Source of the DNA: Fusobacteriaceae bacterium
Lineage (GTDB): Bacteria; Fusobacteriota; Fusobacteriia; Fusobacteriales; Fusobacteriaceae
Reading direction: 5' to 3'
Length of the DNA: 16,112 nucleotides
Assembly: GCA_016938425.1 (NCBI GenBank)
Contig: JAFGUR010000279.1
Span: forward strand, 1 to 16,112
Shown: positions 1 to 6,049 of the stretch, in pieces
Position numbering within the stretch: position 1 is the stretch's first letter
How the letters are laid out: every line of letters begins with the position of its first letter
Translations under genes and position numbers: made by a program
The notes under the pieces: model-generated
Seen by the model: only the letters and a program-made list of their open reading frames with translations
Databases searched by the model: none
What the model was told of the DNA's origin: nothing

Positions 1-86
1 TGCATATATTTTTTTATTTTATGGATTATTATCTATTTTAATGATGTAAAAAAAGATAATATTAAAGTAATTGGGGAGGAGAATTA

Positions 87-1046
87 GTGAAAAGCAGTGT
101 TGCATATAGTCCATATATTCTAGATGATTTGGATGATATATATGAAGTTAGAGAAAAATTATGTTCTAAAACAACAAATATCATAAAGTTGAAAAATATA
201 AATTTAAATTCAAAAATAAATAGAATAAGTGATATTAAAAGAGTAAAAGTTAATAGCTGTGAATTCGATTGGTTTCAGATTGAATTTGATTTTGAAAGGC
301 CAAATAAAGCAAAAAATGCTGTAAATCTAAAAGATGGGGAAATTTTATTTTACCATATAAAGAATAAAAAAGAAAAAATTATTATGTTGGTTTTAGATAA
401 ATCAGATGTATTAACTCATTTAATAGCGCAAGGTGTTTTACAAGGAAGAGAGAAATTTAGTTATTCTTGGAAAGAACTAATTCCTAAAGAAAACTTTTCT
501 TATTTAATAGGTTGGTTATTTAATTTTGTTATTACATATGAGAATTCGATTGATAGAGTTATAACTGAAGTTCCAAATTTTTTTTTAAAAGAAATAGAAG
601 CTTATAAATATCTTAATGATGAAGGAAAAGCTCACTTTAGGGGAAGTTCTAATACAGGAATTGTAGAATGCCTAGAAACGAAACATGTCTTGATAAATGA
701 TAATGAAATTCATTATATAAAAATATCAGTTCAATATGATAATATATCATCTGAAATAGTAATAAGTTCGAGTGAGAGCCAAAATTTTAAAATCTATTAT
801 AGTGATAGTATTTTTATAAACAAAGTTTTTGGCTTTAATGTTGAAAATGAAAATATGTTACTTTTCTTATTAAATATATTCATATTACCTGTTTTAATAG
901 AGGCATTTAAAAATGATAATTGGAATAAATTGAAACAGTTAGAATTGAAACAAATTCTTTTAGATGAATTCAATGATATGATTAACAAACATCAGATTGA
1001 AATAAAAAAAGAAATTAAAACAATAAAAACTTCTATTGGAAAATAG
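87..1046 (+). CDS. hypothetical protein, 319 aa
   Basis: I do not recognise this protein. The start is GTG, chosen because a strong ribosome site (GGGGAGGA, 73-80) lies 6 nt upstream. There is no signal peptide. The protein is mixed alpha/beta in character, with one hydrophobic stretch near residues 258-272 (LLFLLNIFILPVLIEAF) that is more likely a buried helix than a membrane anchor, followed by a lysine-rich helical tail. It runs into a perfect bidirectional terminator that also overlaps the end of the decayed nuclease gene on the other strand. Its position at the edge of the mobile region suggests an accessory gene, but no function can be assigned. Confidence 0.8.
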   Translation: MKSSVAYSPYILDDLDDIYEVREKLCSKTTNIIKLKNINLNSKINRISDIKRVKVNSCEFDWFQIEFDFERPNKAKNAVNLKDGEILFYHIKNKKEKIIMLVLDKSDVLTHLIAQGVLQGREKFSYSWKELIPKENFSYLIGWLFNFVITYENSIDRVITEVPNFFLKEIEAYKYLNDEGKAHFRGSSNTGIVECLETKHVLINDNEIHYIKISVQYDNISSEIVISSSESQNFKIYYSDSIFINKVFGFNVENENMLLFLLNIFILPVLIEAFKNDNWNKLKQLELKQILLDEFNDMINKHQIEIKKEIKTIKTSIGK

Positions 1047-1057
1047 AAGTTTTTATT
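1022..1057. terminator. bidirectional intrinsic terminator
   Basis: Perfect 16-bp inverted repeat (AATAAAAACTTCTATT, GGAA loop) whose arms carry A and T runs, so it can terminate in both directions. It contains the stop codons of both converging genes. Confidence 0.85.
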
Positions 1058-1687
1058 GTTTCGTTACACTTCTTACAAGGTTCATAACCTTGTTCAAAGG
1101 CTTCTTCTAAAATAATTTCAATTTTATTTTTAGATAAGCTACTACATCCAGCTTTATAATATTTTTTACCTGATTTCGTAATATATACAACTTTTTCATT
1201 TATTTTTGATTTGGTTACTTTAGTTGTTTTATTAGTTTTATTTGTGTTTGTATTAGTAGATGTTCTGTGTCTATAATCCCATTCCATCAACCTAAAGCCC
1301 TATTCTTCTTGCTTGAGTTTCAAGCTTGATTAAGTCAAGGTCTTTTGAATATTGAGGATAGTTACAAGCTAATCCATTGTCCACCATTTTTGTATTAATC
1401 CAAAGTTTGTTCAAATAAATATCTCCTAAATATCTTCCATATTTATCTTTTGATGTATATTCAAGAGAAACTGTTTTATTCAATATTAGATTAGATAAAA
1501 ATTCCTGAAAATTCTCCATAACTTTGACTAAGTTCAGGTGCAACTATTTTATTAAATCTAATCTTGTATTTTTGATTATTTTGGCTGATAGTAATAGTAT
1601 CTCCATCATGGACTGAAATAGCTAAACCTGTTAGTGTTTGTGCTAAAATTGACAATGTTAACATTATAAATATTATTGTTTTTTCAT
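1033..1687 (-). pseudogene. secreted thermonuclease (SNase-like) pseudogene with C-terminal Cys domain
   Basis: The start ATG at 1687-1685 follows a good ribosome site (AAGGGAGG), but the reading frame needs three corrections. At the A6 run (plus 1679-1684) one A is missing, so the literal frame is Met-Lys-Lys-Gln-stop. Near 1508-1511 an extra T in a T4 run breaks the frame after SQSYGE. At 1291-1297 an extra base turns GLW into a stop. Joined, the frames read: a signal-peptide-like start (TIIFIMLTLSILAQTLTGLA), VHDGDTIT, KYKIRF, APEL, a KDKYGRYLGD block, WDYRHR, a low-complexity linker, and a domain with KYYKAGC and CKKC. This is the staphylococcal-nuclease fold, normally a secreted DNA/RNA hydrolase. 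The catalytic Asp of the usual IDAPE motif is Val here (KIVAPE), a further sign of decay. Sequencing error at homopolymers could explain two of the three breaks. Confidence 0.88.
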
Positions 1688-1809
1688 AAAACCTCCCTTA
1701 TTTAAATAATAACCAAAAAAAAATTAAATTCAATAAATTATTGACTATTGAAAAAAAGATGATTAAATGTTATTGTTTAATATATAAATATTATTTAAAG
1801 GGAGAAAAA

Positions 1810-2739
1810 ATGTCATATTTAGCAACCAGAAGAAATTCTGACAGTGTTAAAACTGCTTCAGAAATTCGGGATGAATATCTTTCAAATGGGATAAAAGATA
1901 CAGAATGGTTTTGCCCATTTTGTGGTATAGAATTAACAGCTAAAGCAATTTATGGAAAGAAAGGTCAATATGTAAAAAGTCCTCATTTTTCTTCTAAAAA
2001 TGAGTCGCATATAAGACCGTGCACTGGAGATGGATTTGATTTGGAAGAAAATACTAGTGTAAAAGTTAATAATGATAAAAAAGGAATTTATGGGAAAATA
2101 TCTGAAGTTCCTGAAAAGCTTAGAATAGATAAATTTGTAAAGAATAAAATAGTTCCTATTGAGAATGTTAAAGAATTTACAACTGAAATAATTAAAGGTA
2201 GAATAGATAAACTTTCTTTTGATAAAAAATATGTTAGTAAGTATTCTTCTAGATTTATTAGAAGTTTTATTGAGGCAAAAAAATATATTTTGAGTGAAAT
2301 ATATAAAATACTAAAAGAAAATCAAATTAATTCAAATGATGAAATCAACAAAGAATTTAAGAAACTGTTGAGTTCTTATCCTTTAAGTTTACCTGAAAAT
2401 GAAACTAATTATTATAATGGTTTTAGGACAACAAAATTTTATAGCAAAAAGAACATAATTTGGGAAGGAATTGGAATAATTGATATTGTTGATGGGAAAT
2501 ATGTTCTATTAAATGATAGTCAAATTAAAAACGGGGAAAAGTTTTATGATTTAAATTTATATGTAGATATTTCAACAGAAATCCTAGATAAACACAAAAA
2601 TTTAAAAATATTAAGAAATGCTTATGAAAAAAAAGAAAAAAGAATATGGTATGCGCTAGGTAAAATTCAAATTGATGACGAAATACTTAAAGCATCTTTA
2701 TGCATTAATAATATAGATTTTTTATACATTCCAGAATAA
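1810..2739 (+). CDS. hypothetical protein with CoiA-like N-terminal zinc site, 309 aa
   Basis: The ATG at 1810 is preferred over an upstream in-frame TTG at 1741 because AAAGGGAG (1797-1804) sits just before it. Residues 33-71 contain CPFCG (Cys35, Cys38), SPHF (His59), His67 and Cys71, spaced like the small metal-binding region at the N-terminus of CoiA-type and related nuclease-associated proteins. The remaining 240 residues are lysine-rich and soluble with no motif I recognise; a nuclease or DNA-binding role is only a guess. It ends in a strong terminator shared with the convergent repressor gene. It is probably cargo of the mobile element. Confidence 0.78.
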   Translation: MSYLATRRNSDSVKTASEIRDEYLSNGIKDTEWFCPFCGIELTAKAIYGKKGQYVKSPHFSSKNESHIRPCTGDGFDLEENTSVKVNNDKKGIYGKISEVPEKLRIDKFVKNKIVPIENVKEFTTEIIKGRIDKLSFDKKYVSKYSSRFIRSFIEAKKYILSEIYKILKENQINSNDEINKEFKKLLSSYPLSLPENETNYYNGFRTTKFYSKKNIIWEGIGIIDIVDGKYVLLNDSQIKNGEKFYDLNLYVDISTEILDKHKNLKILRNAYEKKEKRIWYALGKIQIDDEILKASLCINNIDFLYIPE

Positions 2740-2764
2740 GAACAGCAAAGATGCTGTTCTTATT
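2735..2764. terminator. bidirectional intrinsic terminator
   Basis: A 13-bp perfect stem (AATAAGAACAGCA) with an AAGA loop, followed by T6 on the plus strand and a T-rich flank on the minus strand. It separates the zinc-site protein from the convergent repressor gene. Confidence 0.88.
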
Positions 2765-3515
2765 TTTTCCCAATTAATCCATCAAGCATACTTTCAAGCA
2801 TAGCTCTTTGGTTTTGGTCTAATTTTTCTAGTTTTTCTGTTAATGGATCAACCTTTTTCTTACTCAAATCAGTTTTGATAATATTAACAACTTTCCCACA
2901 TGGAATAATTACATCTGAACCTATTTCTTTATCTTCATAGGTAGGATTGTCACTCTCTAAAACATAAACTCCGTTTTTATATTTTAGTCTCTTTACAACT
3001 CCTTCTCCATCATATTCATTTAAGAAAAATACTCCTACATCTCCTACATTTATCTCAACATCTTTTTTAATTACTACAATATCACCATCTGAAAATGTAG
3101 GTTCCATACTATTCCCTGTAACTTTTACAGCAACTACATCACCAGTCGTTTCAGGAATACTTATAAAATCTATTGGTTCTGCATCTGGAACTCTTCCTAA
3201 TCCTGCTGAAACAGAAGAATAAACAGGAATTGTTCTCATTTTTACTTGTAACTCCAACTTATCTAATTGTTTTCTTATTCTTTCTGGAGTTCTATCTCTA
3301 TTAACTATATTTCTTATATGTTCTCCTTCTTCTACAGAAAAGTAAAAAGTAGAAATAAATTTTTCTACAAACTCGTCATTAGGAACTCTAAACCCTGTTT
3401 TATAATGGCCAATTGCTGCTAAAGAGAACCCTGTTTCAGATGCTACATATTCTAATTTGTATTTTTTTTTATTTAAAAAATCATTAAAAAATTCAGAAAA
3501 TTCAGTGTTTTTCAT
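2760..3515 (-). CDS. LexA/CI-type self-cleaving repressor (HTH plus S24 peptidase)
   Basis: A 251-aa phage/plasmid-type repressor. The N-terminal 70 residues are a Cro/CI-like helix-turn-helix (YVASETGFSLAAIGHYKTG, about 23-41). The C-terminal half is the S24/LexA autoprotease: Ala104-Gly105 in SVSAGLG is the likely cleavage bond, Ser136 in GNSMEPTF the nucleophile and Lys175 in GVVKRL the general base. A charged tail follows from about residue 225. RecA-stimulated self-cleavage would lift repression after DNA damage (known for the family). The start at 3515 is chosen over an in-frame ATG at 3548 because AAGGAG lies just upstream of it and the likely -10 box (3549-3554) places the transcript start inside the longer reading. 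Operator-like sites upstream suggest autoregulation. Confidence 0.93.
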   Translation of the reverse strand: MKNTEFSEFFNDFLNKKKYKLEYVASETGFSLAAIGHYKTGFRVPNDEFVEKFISTFYFSVEEGEHIRNIVNRDRTPERIRKQLDKLELQVKMRTIPVYSSVSAGLGRVPDAEPIDFISIPETTGDVVAVKVTGNSMEPTFSDGDIVVIKKDVEINVGDVGVFFLNEYDGEGVVKRLKYKNGVYVLESDNPTYEDKEIGSDVIIPCGKVVNIIKTDLSKKKVDPLTEKLEKLDQNQRAMLESMLDGLIGKK

Positions 3516-3548
3516 TATATCTCCTTGATTTATTTTCATATTAATCAT

Positions 3549-3578
3549 AGTATATAATTTTTTCTACGGAAAAGTAAA
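3549..3578 (-). promoter_or_regulatory. repressor gene promoter
   Basis: Reading leftward, -10 TATACT (3554-3549) with a weak -35 (TTACTT, 3577-3572) at 17-bp spacing. Operator-like site O1 covers the spacer and -35, so the repressor should block its own transcription. The predicted leader is about 27 nt. Confidence 0.55.
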
Positions 3579-3579
3579 A
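3562..3579. promoter_or_regulatory. operator-like site O1
   Basis: TTCTACGGAAAAGTAAAA: matches the left half of the O2/O3 palindrome (TTCTAC-N6-GTAGAA) and five of six bases of the right half. It overlaps the repressor promoter. Confidence 0.55.
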
Positions 3580-3585
3580 TAATAT

Positions 3586-3614
3586 TTGACTTTTTATCTA
3601 CTTTAGAGTAGAAT
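3586..3614 (+). promoter_or_regulatory. rightward early promoter
   Basis: -35 TTGACT (3586-3591), 17-bp spacer, -10 TAGAAT (3609-3614). This is one of the best promoters in the window and would drive the small ORFs and the partition genes. Operator-like site O2 covers most of the spacer and the -10. Confidence 0.75.
3596..3613. promoter_or_regulatory. operator-like site O2
   Basis: ATCTACTTTAGAGTAGAA: TCTAC/GTAGA palindrome with a 6-bp centre, lying over the -10 and spacer of the rightward promoter. Occupancy by the adjacent repressor would exclude RNA polymerase. Confidence 0.65.
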
Positions 3615-3654
3615 TATCTTAAAGATATATAAATTATATTTTTTTACACGCTCC

Positions 3655-3672
3655 TTCTACTTAATAGTAGAA
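3655..3672. promoter_or_regulatory. operator-like site O3
   Basis: TTCTACTTAATAGTAGAA: the most symmetrical of the three sites (7-bp arms TTCTACT/AGTAGAA). It lies about 45 bp downstream of the predicted rightward transcript start, so it may act as a roadblock or cooperative site. Confidence 0.6.
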
Positions 3673-3673
3673 A

Positions 3674-3691
3674 TTTCGATAACTATCGAAA
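3674..3691. promoter_or_regulatory. second palindrome in the early leader
   Basis: TTTCGATAACTATCGAAA: a perfect 8-bp palindrome with a 2-bp centre and a different sequence from the O sites, starting 2 bp after O3. Further TCGAAA half-sites follow at 3692 and about 3711. It could bind another regulator such as a Cro-like protein or ParB, or form an RNA hairpin. Confidence 0.4.
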
Positions 3692-3779
3692 TCGAAAAAG
3701 AGGTAAGCAATCGAAACTATATTGGCAATTATATCTGTGATTTTACTAATAGTAATTATGAGTTAATGGAGGAATTGAA

Positions 3780-3959
3780 ATGAATGATGAAGACTTATTA
3801 AAAGTAATGTTAACAAAGCATAAGTTAAAACAGTTCACTAAAAAAGGTGAAAAATATATTCAGTATGGAGAAATAATTTTTAAATATGATTTACTAGCAG
3901 TAAAAAAAGAAAAAATTTATATACATTATAAATCTGTTGTTACAGCTATTGTTCAGTAA
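3780..3959 (+). CDS. small early-region protein, 59 aa
   Basis: First ORF behind the rightward promoter, starting at ATG 3780 with GGAGG at 3769-3773. It is a basic, soluble peptide (starts MNDEDLLKVMLTKHKL, ends HYKSVVTAIVQ) with no recognised domain. Position and size are typical of the first gene of a phage or plasmid lytic/replicative transcript, where Cro-like or excision factors often lie, but no helix-turn-helix is evident. Confidence 0.65.
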   Translation: MNDEDLLKVMLTKHKLKQFTKKGEKYIQYGEIIFKYDLLAVKKEKIYIHYKSVVTAIVQ

Positions 3960-3972
3960 ATAGGAGGTTAAA

Positions 3973-4119
3973 ATGACTCACAATAGATTTAAAGAAAAAC
4001 CTATATACCAAACCAACGAAATAGACTTTGGATTTACAGATAAAAGAGTAGCAATAAAAATATTTCATAAAGAAAATAAGGAGGTTAAGAAGTATGGAAA
4101 CAATAACAATTTATATTAA
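3973..4119 (+). CDS. small early-region protein, 48 aa
   Basis: The ATG at 3973 follows TAGGAGG (3961-3967) at good spacing, 13 nt after the previous stop. The peptide (MTHNRFKEKPIYQTNEIDFG...) is polar and ends in an Asn-rich tail. Its last 26 nt overlap the start of the parA-like gene in another frame, and it contains the parA ribosome site, so translation may be coupled. No domain recognised. Confidence 0.55.
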   Translation: MTHNRFKEKPIYQTNEIDFGFTDKRVAIKIFHKENKEVKKYGNNNNLY

Positions 4120-4846
4120 AAAGGGTGGTTCTGGAAAGACAACTACAACTCATAGTTTAGCTTCTGCATTAACAGAATTAGGAAAAAAAGTATTAGTAAT
4201 TGATATTGACCCACAAGGAAGTTTAGGTTTTCTAATGAGTGAAGAAGAAAATTTGAAAGATATAAATGATGTAATGATGAATATAGCAACTATTGATGAT
4301 TCAATAATAAAAGCAAGGCAATTTGATTATATTCAATCAAGTATTAATTTAACCAAAACAGAAAGAGACCTTGCGAGTATTTGGGATAGAGAAAGTATAT
4401 TAAAGGTAGCTTTAGAAAATTCAAATATAAAAAATGAATATGATTATTGTTTAATAGACTGTCCCCCTGACTTTGGAACTTTAACATTAAATGCACTTAC
4501 TGCTTCTGATAGTTTATTAATCCCTTGTCAATGTGAGCCAATGGCAATTGATGGATTAAATCAATTTTTACAAATATTAGAAATGTCAAAAGATAGTTTT
4601 AATCCAAAACTTGAAATTAAAGGGATTATACCTACAATGCTTAGTAATAAAATTCAAGTATCAAAGGAAGCTTATGAAGTTCTAAATAATAGATTTGAAG
4701 AATATGGAGTTTTTTCTCCTGTAAGAGAAAATGCAAAACTTAAAGAATTAGGAGTTGAGAAAAAGACAATATTTGAAATTAGTAAAAGGAGTTTTGGAGC
4801 AAGAGACTATTTAAAAATAGCAAAGGAGTTAATCAATGGAATCTGA
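4094..4846 (+). CDS. parA: ParA-family partition ATPase
   Basis: A 250-aa ParA/Soj/MinD-type ATPase. It shows the deviant Walker A KGGSGKTT (residues 10-17, with signature Lys10 and catalytic Lys15), the Walker A' region VIDIDPQGS (35-43) and Walker B LIDCPPD with Asp122. Family members bind DNA non-specifically in the ATP form and move plasmid or chromosome copies with a ParB partner. It is a short type (no N-terminal HTH), as in type Ib plasmid and phage-plasmid systems. The first residues read YIKKGGSG where many relatives have NxKGGxG. AGGAGG lies at 4080-4085. The stop overlaps the next gene by 11 bp, indicating an operon with the ParB-like partner. Confidence 0.93.
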   Translation: METITIYIKKGGSGKTTTTHSLASALTELGKKVLVIDIDPQGSLGFLMSEEENLKDINDVMMNIATIDDSIIKARQFDYIQSSINLTKTERDLASIWDRESILKVALENSNIKNEYDYCLIDCPPDFGTLTLNALTASDSLLIPCQCEPMAIDGLNQFLQILEMSKDSFNPKLEIKGIIPTMLSNKIQVSKEAYEVLNNRFEEYGVFSPVRENAKLKELGVEKKTIFEISKRSFGARDYLKIAKELINGI

Positions 4847-5528
4847 AAACAAATTAAATAAAGCAATAAAAGATAAGTCTTTAATCACAAATAAAGTTCA
4901 AAATTTATTATCAGATGATATTAGAAATGCAAAAATAAACTTTGATTATAGTTCTCTTGAAGGTCTTGAAGATTCTGAAAAACAAGAGTTATCAAAATGT
5001 GAAAAATCCTTACTTTTTCAAGGAAAGCAAATGGGAATAATGACCTTTGAGATTGGGAAAGCACTGTATAAAGCAAAAGATATTTTAAAAAAATCTCAAA
5101 GTGATAGCTTTATGAAATGGTATGAAGCCCTCGGACTTAGCAAAGACCAAGTAAGTGTATTTATAGGTAGGTATCAATTAGTAATTGATTATCCAACTTC
5201 TAAGGAAAGAATTTTAATGTTAAGTGATATTGCTGTTAAGGAAACCCTTAATAAAAATACTCCTCAAGAAGTGATAAATAAAGTTCTTAGTGGGGAAATT
5301 GCAACAAGTAAGCAAATAAAAGAGGCAAGAAAAGAAGAGCTTGTATCAAAGGAAATTGAGGAAGCAGAGATTCTTGATAACGAGACAATTTCTTATGATA
5401 AAGTTGAAAAAGTACTTAGAAAAATAGAAAGTAAGTTGACTAAAAATGTGAAATTTGAAGTTTATAAAGAACTTAAGAAAGTATTGAAAATACTGACAGA
5501 AGGAGGAAAAGATGAAAGTAAAATATAA
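4836..5528 (+). CDS. ParB-like partition partner, 230 aa
   Basis: Overlaps parA by 11 bp and starts behind AAGGAG. The protein is highly charged and mostly helical, with a central segment (about 95-125, SFMKWYEALGLSKDQVSVFIGRYQLV) that looks like a DNA-binding helical domain and a long C-terminal coiled-coil-like region. It has no classical ParB GERRxRA box visible, so it is better described as a functional partner inferred from position next to parA than as a true ParB. It would bind a centromere-like site, possibly one of the palindromes upstream. Confidence 0.7.
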   Translation: MESENKLNKAIKDKSLITNKVQNLLSDDIRNAKINFDYSSLEGLEDSEKQELSKCEKSLLFQGKQMGIMTFEIGKALYKAKDILKKSQSDSFMKWYEALGLSKDQVSVFIGRYQLVIDYPTSKERILMLSDIAVKETLNKNTPQEVINKVLSGEIATSKQIKEARKEELVSKEIEEAEILDNETISYDKVEKVLRKIESKLTKNVKFEVYKELKKVLKILTEGGKDESKI

Positions 5529-5601
5529 AGTCGCTAATATTAGCAATGAAGAAAAAGAGAAAAATAAAGCAATTTTGGTGAAGTATTTAGAGTCTAAGTA
5601 A
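5512..5601 (+). CDS. small protein, 29 aa
   Basis: The ATG at 5512 sits 5 nt behind AGGAGG (5501-5506), inside the end of the parB-like gene (17-bp overlap). The peptide starts MKVKYKVANISNEEKEKNKA and ends YLESK. Tiny ORFs of this layout often close partition or phage early operons. It converges on the toxin gene terminator. Confidence 0.5.
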   Translation: MKVKYKVANISNEEKEKNKAILVKYLESK

Positions 5602-5626
5602 TAAAAAAGCGAGAGTAAACTCTCAC
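5601..5626 (-). terminator. toxin mRNA intrinsic terminator
   Basis: Leftward: stem GTGAGAG/CTCTCGC (one G-U pair) with a TTTA loop, followed by T6 then ATTA. The T-run is only on the minus strand, so it serves the toxin transcript and weakly, at best, the parAB transcript. Confidence 0.8.
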
Positions 5627-5632
5627 TTTCCC

Positions 5633-5726
5633 GAGGTGCTCCTTAGAAGAACTTTCTCGCTACGTACTGAACTATAAGCCCAGCTACTACAGAAACGAAT
5701 ATCGCTTCAAGCATAGTATGCACCTC
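5633..5726 (-). promoter_or_regulatory. 5'-3' long-range pairing in the toxin mRNA
   Basis: GAGGTGC, which includes most of the toxin ribosome site (5726-5720), is exactly complementary to GCACCTC just after the stop codon (5639-5633). In the full-length mRNA this 7-bp helix would hide the ribosome site, as in several type I toxin mRNAs that need 3' processing before translation. Confidence 0.55.
5643..5714 (-). CDS. type I toxin-like hydrophobic peptide, 23 aa (Fst/Ldr-like)
   Basis: The ORF starts at 5714 with a perfect AGGAGG (5728-5723) 8 nt upstream. The peptide begins MLEAIFVSVVAGLIVQYV and ends ARKFF: a short acidic N-terminus, one membrane-spanning segment of about 16 residues and a basic tail. 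The (S/P)-x-x-AG-x-IV pattern resembles Fst of plasmid pAD1 and the Ldr peptides, which damage the cytoplasmic membrane when overproduced. It has its own promoter and terminator, a structured leader (hairpin 5747-5764) and a neighbouring small RNA complementary to the leader. Its place beside the partition genes suggests a post-segregational killing role. Family assignment is by eye; the module call rests mainly on the RNA features. Confidence 0.78.
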   Translation of the reverse strand: MLEAIFVSVVAGLIVQYVARKFF

Positions 5727-5746
5727 CTATTAAATTGTAATTAGTT

Positions 5747-5764
5747 GTTGGGCGCCAACCCAAC
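5747..5764 (-). promoter_or_regulatory. toxin leader hairpin
   Basis: GTTGGG/CCCAAC stem with a TTGGCG loop in the toxin 5' leader, placed directly upstream of the small-RNA target. This GC-rich stem stands out in an AT-rich region and may control ribosome standby. Confidence 0.55.
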
Positions 5765-5792
5765 CGATGCAGGTAACTAGTCTGCAAAACGT

Positions 5793-5824
5793 ATTGTATC
5801 AAAAAATCACTTAAAAAGATACAA
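5793..5824 (-). promoter_or_regulatory. toxin promoter, extended -10
   Basis: Leftward TTGATACAAT: -10 TACAAT (5798-5793) with the extended TG at 5801-5800. No good -35 at 17 bp (TATCTT), though TTGTAT lies 20 bp away. Predicted leader is about 70 nt. Confidence 0.6.
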
Positions 5825-5853
5825 AAAATAAAAAGAACTGATTTCTCAGTTCT
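5823..5853 (-). terminator. small RNA terminator
   Basis: Leftward 8-bp perfect stem AGAACTGA/TCAGTTCT with a GAAA tetraloop, followed by TTTTATTTTTT. It separates the small RNA from the toxin promoter. Confidence 0.88.
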
Positions 5854-5922
5854 AGTGGCATTTTTTCTAATTACAACTTAATAGGTACTACTCTTGTTAG
5901 TTAGGCAAGAGCTGTATTACTT
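5823..5922 (-). ncRNA. antitoxin small RNA, about 100 nt, same strand as toxin
   Basis: Bounded by its own strong promoter and terminator. From its 5' end: a hairpin CTCTTG/CAAGAG (5911-5891), a single-stranded segment CCTATTAAGTTGTAATTAG (5885-5867), and the terminator hairpin. That 19-nt segment pairs without a gap with the toxin leader (5744-5726), with one G-U pair, reaching into the ribosome site. Binding would block translation and create an RNase III target. Most type I antitoxins are cis-antisense or divergent; this one is tandem and so acts in trans. There is no ORF of note in it. Confidence 0.75.
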
Positions 5923-5928
5923 AAGTAA

Positions 5929-5957
5929 ATAATACCTTAAAAAACAAAAAGAGTCAA
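5929..5957 (-). promoter_or_regulatory. small RNA promoter
   Basis: Leftward -35 TTGACT (5957-5952), exactly 17-bp spacer, -10 TATTAT (5934-5929). Much nearer consensus than the toxin promoter, as expected if the antitoxin is made in excess. Confidence 0.8.
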
Positions 5958-6049
5958 TACCTTTTTTGCGAACTATACGTAGTTTCGTAGAAATATCCAT
6001 TAACTATTATTGAAAAAAGTAATAGCTACAAATAAAAAATTACCAATGA

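Noticed and set aside
797..988. 63-codon minus-strand frame
   Set aside because: Antisense shadow of the 319-aa gene; no ribosome site and low-complexity composition.
1033..1543. Two separate small genes in place of the nuclease remnant
   Set aside because: Both frames continue the same SNase-like protein with compensating shifts, lack ribosome sites, and abut end to end.
5346..5546. 66-codon minus-strand frame rich in Phe
   Set aside because: Antisense shadow of the AAA/GAA-rich C-terminus of the ParB-like gene.
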